Source: Anaspis maculata
Lineage: Eukaryota; Arthropoda; Insecta; Coleoptera; Scraptiidae
NCBI GenBank assembly: GCA_949128115.1
Contig: OX421964.1
Span: 29,938,177-30,002,176 of the forward strand
DNA: 64,000 bases
Reading direction: 5' to 3'
A model generated the notes under the pieces. That model was not told the origin of the DNA. It saw only the letters and a list, made by a program, of their open reading frames with translations, and ran no database searches. Shown piece after piece: positions 11,114 to 23,600 of the stretch. Made by a program: the position numbers and the translations under genes. Position 1 is the first letter of the stretch; every line of letters starts with the position of its first letter.

Positions 11114-12879
11114 TACTTACGCACTTATATGCGGATGCGATTTTCAAGTCGCGGCGCTGTGGTTCAATAAGCTGCTTCTGGCTCCGTGCTTGTGATCGAT
11201 ATAGGTATAATTCTCACTCATTCAGACTATTTGCTAGTTTTGATTGATGTCATTCTAATGTTTTGATTTATTATTGACTACTCGTGTTTCCATAAAGATT
11301 GATGATTTCTTGTGGTAGTTTTGAGACAATCTATTCACAGGTAACAGTGAACAGTGTACTCATCTGCACTCCAAAAATGCGCTCATGAGACTCACCCTCG
11401 TGTGGACTTTGCTACTTGTTTCATCTTGGGAGTTTCATGAGCAAGGTAACTCTGAGTTAGTTGCTATAGGCAACTGACCTTGCTTATTGGCTGTTTCACA
11501 ACAACTACTTAACTCAGGTTGAAGTTAACTCGCTCATTAAACTTTTGGTGGAACCCGCAGTAGCTGTGGGTGCATATTACATTTTTTGCGTCCTTTTATG
11601 CCCCTGTATTTCCTTTGAAACTGATACAAAATAAGTATATGTATATTGAGTTACCGTTTATAAATTTTAAACCATATACCTATTGTTCTTTTATTCATTT
11701 TTCTTCAATGACTGATAGTTTGATAACTTAAAATCGAGGAAAACACCAAAGGTCGATCTCGATCATCAGTACTGATAGAATAAAATATGATGCAGATTAG
11801 CCAACCTGCACTTTAATAACTTCGAAGCTTTTTAATGGGTTCTTGTTGTAACATTACTTACGGAAATCATCCTCCGTGATTCCTTCATAATTACATTAAA
11901 AAGAACTATGAAGATTACACCGTAGCTCTAGCTGCACACACTATAAACTTTTTTTTCCGTAAATTCACTAATTAATATAACACGCACAACAAAGTAACAG
12001 TGGAGCTGTGGTGATGCCCACCGGCGCGCTTCTTTCAGTATTTTGCATCGTAAATTAATTTTCGGTTCGGCATTGTACCTAGGTACGTATTAGGTAGGTA
12101 TACGCTCGCATATGTGTATGATTCGATTCGAATTGCTCCTCCCGTTTCGTATTCCGGAAGAGGGCAGAGTTTATTTCCGAAAGCGCCTTTATGACCGAAG
12201 ACGGAAGCACGCTTCGTTGGACGCTGATTGTTTGGCAATCAGATGTTCCATCAGCAATAACAATGATGACGGTTTCGCCATTTAGGCGAGTCGAAATTTG
12301 TGTCACCTTCAATTTTACACCCAGCGAAAATTAGCATGAAGTCTAAACCAACGAGGGCCAATTAATGGTCAACGATTTGTTTCCGTTATAAGATTAAAAC
12401 ACCTCTTTTTATTTCTAATTAGGTAGACGCCTCGGTAGACGCCAGGAATTACCCGCTTCTGCTAAACAAATTCTAATGGTTGATATTTTGACCTGATATA
12501 AGTATTGATTCAGCGGAAGCAAATTTAGTTAAAAATATGGCAATTTATCAGCTTATTACATGGTCGCACAAAATTCGAATTTCGAAATTCGAATTCGATT
12601 AATTTGTCGTCCTATTGAAAAGACCTAGGGGGCATGGGTCGTTCCGAGTGCTATGTCCTAATCGATTCCTGGGCCATCAAGGACCATAACAAATTATGGT
12701 GGAATATTGGGACCCATCTGCTGCAGGCAAATATGGTGAAGGCGCCAAAATGGGCTTCATCTGGTAATAAGAAACTGGCTGTGGCTCGTTTGTTTTTCAA
12801 CGGATTCTTAACATCTCGTCATTTTGTAGACAAAAGAATTCTCTTATTATTTCATATCTAAATATATAAACGTCATTTC
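11114..12879. other. Intergenic, little recognisable
   Basis: The sequence around 11440-11575 ends in TTTGGTGGAACCCG, the same as the terminus of the small MITE at 22695-22839, so a diverged relative is likely here. A short AT palindrome (TTCGAATTTCGAAATTCGAA) sits near 12575. No gene is seen. Confidence 0.45.
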
Positions 12880-13490
12880 GGGAAACTGTCAAAATTGTCG
12901 GTGAACCGAGGAAAGTGAAATTTTCTTTGTCAATGATTTTAATTCCTGGAGCAATTTCAGAGAAGGCACTGATAATTTCGTCTCGTTGATTATCAACAGA
13001 AGGAATTAAAAGTTGGCATTTGGATGGGTTGCCTGCTAAGCCCATTTTCTTGCTTTCGGTTATTATTTTCTTAAGGTCAGTCAGAACAATAGCACCTTCA
13101 TCGCCAATTGCACCGTCGTCAAGGTAATAACAGACAAACTCGAATGAAAGAGACTCGATCATGCTATGATTTGATAGGCTAAAAGCAGCAGGGCCAAGCG
13201 GATCATCTTGTTGTACACCAACAGCTGATGGAATCTTGGAGGAGCACCTTCTCCGGGAGGAGCCAAATAACAGAGTATAAGGGCTAGAGTAGATTCATAT
13301 AGCCAAAAATTCTCGGAACTCTCTCTGATAGCAGTCAACATTGTATCTCTTTCTAACAAGTTGAAGGCATTAGCCTAATCGATGAACAGTATCACCTTTG
13401 ATTAGGATAAAATTGACGAAGCATATTTTCCAGTAGCATGAATTGCATCTTCGCAGCCTGCTTGTATAGATAGCCACACCTACTTGTTTT
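12850..13490 (-). pseudogene. Non-LTR reverse transcriptase fossil
   Basis: On the minus strand, separate frames give recognisable RT pieces in the right order. Near 13440 is a segment like the region before motif A, then an ANAFN motif-A remnant next to a stop (about 13380). A GVQQDDPLGP motif B' follows (about 13210), then FVCYYLDDGAIGD, the catalytic YxDD motif C (about 13120). The pieces lie in at least two frames with an in-frame stop, so the copy is dead. It is too short to assign a clade, and its RT differs from the one at 58-59.8 kb. Confidence 0.65.
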
Positions 13491-16061
13491 GGGTGCAGAT
13501 AATCAGCCACATCTTTGTTGACTGAATAACAGGCCAATTATGAGAATAGTCTTCAAAAGAAATTTCCAAATCCTTGACGATCCAGAAAATCGAGTGAGAC
13601 ATAGCTCCTTATATCTTCACGGAGTTGCACACGGCTAAGCTTTTTTTGACCCTATGCCCCCGTACTTATTGGATTAATACAACGACAATGGAGGACAATA
13701 TAGACAACAGAATAACGATCTGTAATAAATAAATACATTTTGACTCACCTAAGCTCAGTTTTAATTTAACAATGTCTAAAAACAAATATTTAGATCATCT
13801 CAAGTTTCGTTCAACTGGGAGAGCTCTATTATACTTAGTCCAGCAGCTTTACTATGAATCCGGCAAGCTCTCGAACGGCTCCTCCGCCAATTCTACGAGT
13901 TTCCGACTTATCCCAGAATCGAAGTCTCCAGCTAAAACCAGAACAATTTAAAACAGTATGACAAAAAAATCAATCCATAAGGCAACAGCTCGGGCAACAG
14001 CCTATCTCATGAATCCATTTATTAACTACTCGCTATCTTGGCCGCCACATTGAAAACTTTTTATGATTTATAAGATTTTCATTAAATTAGAAATCTACCT
14101 ACTTTTGCTTCGTAGGGATAAACTTCTCATCAGACATTGTCAAGCTGTATTCCATGGCTCCGTCGCCATCTTGGCTGCCATATTGATATCTCTTCTCTTA
14201 TTTGTTGAACCACTTGCATGAAACTAGGGATCGACTCGTCTTGTGTAGACATTCTTGTCTTCAACTTATCTCACGGCTCCGCCGACATCTTGGTCGTCTT
14301 ATTGAAGTGTGTTATCAATTATTTTTCTTCGTACTTTTTCCTGTTTATCTCAAACTCCAAGACCTATACGTTTTCAAGAGCTTGGTTTTTATTGTCACCA
14401 CCATAAGCTCATGAGATGCCCACACACTAAAACTTTTTCAACTGGGTTTCATTTAAAACCAACTAGAGTGGAACTCCTAGAATTTCCAGTTGAAAATTTC
14501 GAAGGTAATCTAGTCCAGCTGGCGGTTTAATCTAGTCCAGCTGCCGGTTCAATCGTTGACTCTAATGAAAATTAAATTACATTAACTAGAAAACTAGTTA
14601 AAAATCCTGAAACTAGGCATATCTAGCTGACATCAACTAGAAAAAGTTCAAGTGTGCATGAGATGAGCCCCCTTAATCTAGCATAAAATCATAATTATTC
14701 TAACACCTGCCCACACTAACGAAGTACCTGCTGAAACACCTCCAGCTATATCCTTCAACCCCTGACTTGGTAGACACTAGGCAGCCCATTATCCTCACAT
14801 TTAATTCAACTTACTAGAATAAAATCATTCTTCCTGCTTTTGGAACTAGATAACCGATGCTTAGCTAGTGTCAGGGCTCCATCTTGTTGTATTTCACTTC
14901 ACTTGATCCAATAAAAGCGCTCTTAAGCTTGTTGATATCGACTTTACCAAGAGTTTGAAAGCAAAAAGACGCAGTGTAAATATTAACATACCACGAGGGG
15001 TAAATCACCTTGGAAATCTGGTGTACACTTTCATGGAAATCATTGGAAATCATTGGAAATAATTTGGAAATAATTTGGAAATTATTCGAAAATCATTGGA
15101 AACGAGATTGGAAATCATTGAAAATCTTTGGAAATTATTTGAAAATCATTGGAAATTGGTGTATAAAATTCCGTCAGTGGTTTACCTCTCTACATACCAT
15201 AAACGTTAATCTTGTCTTTTTTTTGTATTCGACGCAAGAACACCGAGAAAATAGATAAGTACCAGTACCCTAATATGTAGGTAAAACAATCATGAGAAAA
15301 CAACGAAAACGTGGAGGACTACCTAATTTTGCGGGATTCTGTCTACGACAGACATGAGTCGCGATAAGTGTGGTAAATACATCCAAACAAATAAATAGGG
15401 AACCTAAAATTCCTACGTCTTACTCTAGTTGTCGAAAATGATGGTGTAGAAAATGAAGCGAAGGATCAAAACCCACCATCAACGGACTTCAGCTCGGCTT
15501 CCAGAGAAGGATCAAGACTCAAAATCGACGGACTTCAACTCAGATTCAGGAGGAGGATGAAAACGCAGCAATGACGGGCTGTAACTAGATTTCCAGAGGG
15601 GGGGAGCGGGACAGCAGCACGTGTAGGCAGGTTTCAAGTCTAACGACCAAGAGTTCCGTCAATGTACCACCTGGCACCAAGTCATTCGGAATGCAGCTTG
15701 CTCTTACGTGTCAATTAAATTACTGACGCTCTCTTTCGAGTATCTCTTGACTGTGTACACCTCTTATGTCTCCTTTGAGAGTACTACATTAATTGTATCG
15801 CGTCGTAGTAGCGGGGGCTGTTTGTGGTCGCATTTTTCGTTCGTTTTTCATTAATATTTTTTGCTCGGTAGCTTTTTATTGACATCCGAATCTCCCATAT
15901 AATATCTTTTTCTAAATATGTATTAACAGTTTAACATATCGAGTTCGTTTTTTTGCTAGTCTAAATGTATTATAACCTATTTTGGCTCGACGCCTGTTGT
16001 ATTTGAAGACGATCGGTTAACTATACCTGCTAGCTTTTTTTATAGCAAATAAGTATCCATA
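13491..16061. other. Intergenic with degenerate tandem motifs
   Basis: Around 14030-14300 a ~120-bp unit containing GGCTCCGYCGCCATCTTGG recurs about three times, and a related piece occurs near 16650. Around 15020-15170 a short period repeat of GGAAATCATT/GGAAATAATTT is present. No gene is supported. Confidence 0.45.
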
Positions 16062-16499
16062 CAGGGGTGGCCCAACAAGAACGAAACAGACAGATTTTTT
16101 GGGAATTTGACCTCATTTTTCGAATTAAACCCATACAGGTCAACTCTGTCTTTAAGGAGGATGTTCAATTGCTATTGATTTAACCGAGAAGTTTCACCTC
16201 CACTCAAGGTGGCAGCCCCTTCGGAAATTTCAAATGACAATTGGGGTTGAGTGATACATCATTTTGAAGCTGATTCAATTGTCTTTACAGCGGTGTTATT
16301 ATTCTTTCGATTCGATGCATATTTTTCAAGATATTGCTAATTTCAGTGTTTTTAGAGGGTTACAGCCCCTTCCAGGAGGCTGGCTCGAAGTTTCCGAAAC
16401 CACGACGGGACTTACGTCCTCCTAGTGAATATATTACAGCATACAAATGAGATCAAGTGCCCAAGAATCTGTCTGCCATGTTTTCGTTGAGCCACCCTG
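16062..16499. mobile_element. 438-bp MITE with ~50-bp TIRs, TA-flanked
   Basis: The left end CAGGGGTGGCCCAACAAGAA pairs with the right end ...TTCGTTGAGCCACCCTG. Inverted similarity runs about 50 bp (ACGAAACAGACAGATT on the left matches AATCTGTCTGCC on the right, inverted). TA flanks both ends (16060-16061, 16500-16501), as for Tc1/mariner-type MITEs. A truncated relative is at 7972. Confidence 0.7.
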
Positions 16500-16501
16500 T
16501 A

Positions 16502-17639
16502 TACATCTCCAAGTATACCTACTTACCTATACTAACATAATTCACAATTTTAAGTTTTTTATTACTGGAGCGATATTTATAAAATTTGGAGCTCACCGAG
16601 AAGCTCACTCTTGCTTCGTACAGACCTTCTTACTTTCGAGCCAAGTTTCGTGGTTCCGCCGCCATCGTGGCCGCCGAATTAGAATCTCTTAAGCGTTTTG
16701 GAACGATTTTTTCTTGCCAGTCAATACATATTCCGTTTTATTATGCATACGGTTCAAGATAGGTACCGACTTAATTCTTTCGCTAATCGAATCTTATCTA
16801 GTTTGTATCGACACCTACCTATTGCATCTAAGGACGATCAGTCAACTATGAACAAATGTACATCTCCAAGTTACTTATTATCGGACGTGAAAAAAATTGG
16901 AATTTATTTCAAAGACCACACGATTGCACGATGAGCTCGCCAGGCTCGTATACTTATTTGAGTCGTAGCGGCCTTCCGACTAAATATCTCTCACATCTAA
17001 TTGGAGGTTATTATTGAAGAGAAAATGCGAGAGAGAATGTCATGATTTCCCAAGTAGGTATATGTTCGGGTTTCTTGTTTTATTCAATATTCTTATGTAG
17101 AAGCTCAAGTTGGATCACTCTATATTTTCAAAATCTTCATCGGGAACACCCCCTATGAATCCCACGACGGCGCCGAAGAGGCGTTTTTAAAGCCGGCATC
17201 GATCCGTCGCGGCGCCACTACTACTACTACTACTACTACGTTTACAACCCTCTTTCAATGACGCTGGCCGTTTTCCTACATAAATATTAAATCTCCTGTA
17301 ATATGCTATTTATTACAAGTGATAATTATCACAAGAGTTTAAACAGGAAATTTGTCGATTCCATCCATGAAAAATACAAACATTCCGAATTTTCCCCTGT
17401 AAGTAGTCGTGTAGAAGTTTGAATGTAGACATAGACACCTACAAATCAAATTATTTGAACACGGCTATTCACAGACACCCATGTAACCTGCTTCGTTTAG
17501 GTACCTACTGTGGATTCGTCATCTGTTCTTGCAAGCCTAGTGGCAGCTTTCAACCCTTTCGCCGATCTAAGTGATAATTTCAAGCCAATTTAGCAGGGCA
17601 AGTCTCAGTGCAATTCAACACTAACATATCTCGGTCAAA
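16502..17639. other. Upstream region of the tetraspanin gene
   Basis: Contains a (CTA)n microsatellite at about 17216-17240. The 5' leader of the tetraspanin mRNA probably lies in the last ~100 bp. No TATA box can be assigned confidently. Confidence 0.4.
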
Positions 17640-20600
17640 ATGGGTAAATACTTTCAAACAGCTGCAGCCATGGCCTGCTTGAAGACCTTAACAGTTATGT
17701 TCAATTTTTCATTTTTGGTAAGTGGAAGAATAGTTTTTTTTTCAACTTGATAGGGACACAATCACATTGCAGATATCCGGCTTGGTCATGTTGTTTGCTG
17801 GAGTTTGGATGAAGATGAAACTGTTCAATTACATGGAAATGAGCACTGAATTTTCTGGAACGGCTCCATATGTCGTGATTGGAACTGGCGCCTTCATCAT
17901 CGTCACATCTTTACTTGCTTGTTGCTGCACCTTCAAAGGACAACCGGTCCTACTGTTTATTGTAAGATTTTTCTTTCATTATCAGGTGAATTTGTAGGCA
18001 TCCTTCTATCGCGATTCAGAAGGCATATGGAAACTCACACCATGTGCGAACAATTCAAAGACTAGACCAATACAATAATAATTCACTCGTTTATGATGGG
18101 TAAACTATAATAGTTGAGAGTTTTCATCATCTCCACATGCCAATGAATAAATTCTTTTTTTATTGCAATTTATTATTGCATCTCGACACGGAAGTTCTCG
18201 TCCGTGGTTTTAACGGAAAGGAAATATTTGCATAATTTTTCACCATCTAAACTACTTGGAGCGTGCGATTTCTTTCCGGGTCGCAGCCTAAAAATAAATA
18301 GCAAAAAGAAGCAACAACTAAACTACTACCGTTTGTCTACAAATTGAACATTTCCTCTTTGGCAGATATATAGGAATGGCGTACGCCAATATAGGTATCT
18401 CTACCGTACTATACAAACTCGCGAAGTTACGAAACAATAATTGTTACGTATTTTTTCAGTTTGAACAATTGTAACAAGATTTTTTTTCAGTACGGAGCAT
18501 TTCTGGCCATAGTCTTCGTACTGGAACTGGGTGCCGGCATCTCGATCTTCGCCTACAGGACCAAGCTGCAAGAAGGCTTCGATAAAGGCCTGACTCAGGC
18601 CATGATGGGCTACATGAACGACGCACATATGGCTTCTGATATCGATCAAATGCAGCGATCGGTAATTCAGAATGCTTGTCCTTTCTATCTTTAATGCAGA
18701 TATTAATCACAGCCCCGTCGTCAATTTATAACATATCGCGGAACGGTTGTTTGTTGCACCTTTGGTGCGCCATGCAGGTCGTTCAACTCCATCTCAAACT
18801 GCATCAATATATTTTATACACCACGAGATCACCATAACTGCATTGCTAGGTATAGGTACTCACTTCAAGGAAAGAGGAGTGTATGAATACCACAATAAGG
18901 GAAAAAAACTTTTTTCACCAGTTACCACTTATGTTCATGTTGAATGTTCGTTCTGAATGGATGTAATGGAGTCGCTATAAACTGGGCACTCACATCTAGA
19001 TAATCTTCGAGGTTCCATGGACAGAGCCTACAAAGCCCTAAAACCTACAAAGTGCAGGTAATCCAACTTTTGAACTCGAACAACTGTCCAAGTACCTGGG
19101 TAGGTATCTACCTACTTATAACAAATTTTTCAAAACCTCTATATAGGTATAAAGCTCGGTATGAAACAAAAGCGAAGAAGGAAGAAATAAAACGTTCAAT
19201 GGGAGGAACTGAACAACACCGTTTTATTCAATTTGCATCTTTGACTAACGAGCACAAATGTGCCTGCAGTAGTATTTTACTATGCCAAAGCGTTACAGCA
19301 GAGCGAATCGTAATGGACTTTTACAAAAGAATGAAACAATTAACATTATTCACGACTCTCGTCACAAAATATAAATTTGCACACATTGACGCAGGCAATC
19401 CCATTGATGTTATCGTTCATGTATTCCGGTGTTTCTGACTCGTAAGCCACGCTTTGATTCTTCAACGCGTCCAACATATGAATCAGATCTTTACACTTCC
19501 ATTTGTTATCGTTGATTCCGATGCGATTCAACCGACTTGACCCTGGTCGCAAGAACAATTCGTAGTGTTCAATTTCCAGCAGATGGTTGCTGTCCACATA
19601 CAGCTCTACCAGTGACTGCAAAGGCATCAGAGCTTCGACTGCCAGCTTGGTTAAATTGTTGTGAGCCAGATCCAAAACTGTCAACTTTTTCAAGTTTGAG
19701 AACATGCCGGTTGGGATTTTCGTCAGCTGATTGCGTTGTAGGTAAAGTTTTTCCAAATTGGGCAAAGTTTGGAGCACGCCTAAAGAGATGAGGGTCAGAT
19801 GATTGTTTCGGAGGTCAAGCTCGGTCAAGCTGTCCAATCCAGTGAATGCTCCAACTTCGATAGATGAGATTGATAATCCAGAGAGATCCATTTGCGCAAG
19901 TCTGGATAAGCCTTCAAATATTCCGCTCTCAAGATTTATGATCTTTTTGAACATTTCTTTTATGTCCATGAAAACTTGAAGACTTGACAGCCCGATAAAA
20001 CAGCCTGGTTTCAAATTGTGGATGGTGACGTTGGTAAATTCCACAAGCTCAACGTTTATCAATCCTTTGAAAGCAAACTTGTCTATCGTTTCGATATCTG
20101 AATCTATCAGAATAATTCTATGTAACTGATTGAGCGTAATGAAACTTTTGGCTTTCATGATTCCATTATAACTTAGCCTGAGCGTTTTCACTGCGTTTCC
20201 GTAATTAAACAAAGATTGTGAAATAGTCCCAGTGATGTTGTTCCCAGTGAGATCTATGTCTGTCGCATTGACAACTTCTTCAATTTCAGCTAAATTATTC
20301 CTTCTCAAGCTCAAGAAATCCAAACTCAAATTAAAAAGAGCACCGTGTTCAATGCGGCGTATGTTTGAGTCTGACAAATCAATTCTTTTCAAACTAGCAA
20401 TGTTTTCAAGCGTGCTTTTCTTGAGTACTTGTATATTGTTGTTGTTCAATTGTAAATCTACAAGCTTGCCGTGTAAATGCTTCAAGTTTGAAATATGATT
20501 ATGGGCAAGATTCAAAAAGTTCAACTTCAAAACACCTTCCATTTGAACGATTCGGTTGTGGCTCAGATCTAACCGTTTCAAATTATCAAACAAATCCAAA

Positions 20601-23600
20601 TTGAAATATTCCAATAAATTGTAAGACAAGTCCACTTTGTCCAAATCGTCCTGTCCTTTGAACGTATCAGCTTCGAAGTTTTTGAGGTAATTATGGCTTA
20701 AATTGAAATTCTGTATGTGTGCGCCAAAAAATGCGTTGGCTTCAATTTTTTTCAGTGAACATTTTGATGCGTCAAAATTCAAAATTTTAGTGCGGTTAAA
20801 TGCGAAGTTGCGTAGAACGCCCAAGTTATTCTGACTGATGCTTAAATTTTGGAAGGCATTCATTAAAATTCCAAAAGCATTTTTTCTTATATCGATAATG
20901 GATGCATTGATCATGTACATATTCATTGTATTATATGAACTGGAAAACTTCGTAAAGCTGGACGGTTCAATATTAATTTCAGGAAAGTTTCCGTTAACAG
21001 TCAGCTCTGATATTTTCGTCAGGGTGAAGTTGTTTAAAATTTCGAAAACGTTCAAAACCGTGGCATAAGATAAGTCTAGGTTGCGAACACTCACGTAACT
21101 TCCTTCGAGCTTGACACTCTTCAAATTGTTGTGCGACAAGTTGAATGCTATGGCCAAGCCATCACCGTAACAGCATTCCTTGAAAATGTCGACTGTCTTG
21201 ATCCGGTTAAAACTGACATCCAACACTTTCAACTGATTCACGCCGAGTAACACGTCGAAGTCCTCGATTCTGTTATTGTTGAGATAAAGGTAGTCCAACC
21301 CGGCCAATCCCAAGAAGCTCCTGCTTTCGATAGTTTCGATTTGGCAACCGCTCAAGTCCAACAATTGCAAATAGCTCAAGTGGGAGAACACGTTAGAAAT
21401 CGATTTCAGCTTATTTCCTCTCAAATGGAGTTGCCTCAAAAACTTTGACAATATTTTTACGAAGCTGATGTCGGTAATTTTGTTATTACACAGTTTCAAT
21501 ATGTCCAATCGCCTATGGCTTTTGAAGACATCTTCACTGATGAACTCCACCAGTGAATTGGATATGTCAATGTGGTAGATTCCTTCGTGTGAATAGTCAT
21601 GAAATGTGCCCCAGTCATGGTTCGCTTCGTTAGGCCAAGGGTTCAAAATTTTGAAATCAGAATTTAGAAACGAATGTATCTGCGTGAAGTTGGAGTTTGT
21701 TATTTCTATGGCAGTTATTTGTCTCGGCAGATGCTGCATAGGCATGACTGGGATCATGTGTAGTATATCATATAAGTAGTCTTCTGGGCTTGTATCTGTA
21801 CATTTCAACATTGTGGAATGCGATTTGTCGAAGTCGAGGACGCATTTTTGTTGAGACAGAACACACAAATGCGCCAGTACAATCCAGTGAAGCAGCATGT
21901 CTGAAAATGGAAAAGTTCTCTTGACTAGCTCAGTCTTTAGGTATTATAGGGAAAAGGGTTGTACCTCGGGACGGTTTCACCTTGGGGCAGTTGAGAAATC
22001 CAATCACTCTAGCGGTAACTCTAAGAATTGCATGTTATGTTTCCAACCCTATCCTCTGTTTGTCCATCAAATCATTACAGTTTCAGTCATTGTTCGAAGC
22101 GTTGAGTATCAGATGACATGGTCATATGCAGTACTGTCGCAGCATTGTTCAAGCAAGCAATCTACGCAAGAAGTTACTGAAAAATAAACGTTTTTCAACA
22201 ATTTCTTTTGTCAAAAATGTGCTTGGTTCCACCTTAGGACACTTTTTTGGATGCTCCATAGGACTTATATTTCACTTCCATTCAACTACTCATTTTGTAT
22301 TCCTCAGCTGGACATCAGCAGTGTTAATCCATGATGGATAGTGAATGTCAATAATATGTACTTATCGCGGATTCTTTCTCCATTTCATTCCTAAAAAAGT
22401 ATTTTTTTAAATCATGATTAACGTATTTTCATAATTTTCATAATGAAAAACATTCACTACTCAAAGCCTGGTTCATTTTTTCATCATACAGGGTGTCCAC
22501 GGTTCAAGTGCTCTAGCTGTAGGGTTGTATTCTATGGCCAAATACAAAAACAATTCACCAATAATTTTTTTTCTCTCGGGCTTCAGTTTCCAAGTTACAG
22601 GGTGTCAAACAATTAGAAAATAAAATCTTTTTTTGCTATAACTTAGTAACTGCTATTTTCACGAAAACCAAACTTGGTACTATTGATAGACATACCTCGG
22701 GTTCCACCAAACTTTTATCAGCGTGATAAGTTTATCACTCTGATAGTAACTAAGCAACTGGCCATCCTATTGGCTGGTGCATAGCAACTATCAGCGTGAT
22801 AGATTTAATCTGATTTTAAAATTTTGGTGGAACCCGAGGTATGATTCAGCTTTCATTTAGGGTGTACCATTACTTTGTTGAAAAACCAGATATTAGGATT
22901 ACCCACCAATTAACCCCGGTTATCTGCACGCCACTGAGATAAAATCAAATCCTTGATAATTTTTTCTGATTCCCCGGACAATTCTAAGCAAAAAAGGTAC
23001 TCTTTGTTCGTCAACCATTTTCGAGAAAAACGGCATTTTATGCTGAAAAACATGAAAATATATCATAACAATAAATTGACTGATGAGACTTTTGTGAGCT
23101 GCAGTATTATTGAAAGTATGAAAATAACCGAAAAGAAGACTTATTAGAAATTATTGCTCTTGTTCAGTATTACTCACACTAATAGTGGGGTTGGTAGCCA
23201 TTCCTATACGGCATTTAATGATACAGAAAATTCCTTTTGCATGAGTGTTCTACAAGGCCTAACAAACGATATTAGTAGGAGAAGCACAAAAGCTTCCCCT
23301 TAGGGGGGCCGCAGGGGCCCCTGTCAAGTTGACGGTCCAAGGACTCCTACCAAACCATCTTTCAATTTCGTTGTATCACTCAAATGGGGATGATGTGACT
23401 CCATTGTGAATCTCGATGGCATTGGTCGCCATGTCTCTACATCCTTCATGCTTGAAAAAATAATTTCCTAGGGAGGTCGGAAAAAATACTTTTTTATTTT
23501 TTATATACTGCCTTCCAAAAAAAGTGCAACACCATGAAGCCGTGGATCAATTTTATTCAAATTTTCGCAAAACATGTGTTTTAACAATAGAAACAAACGA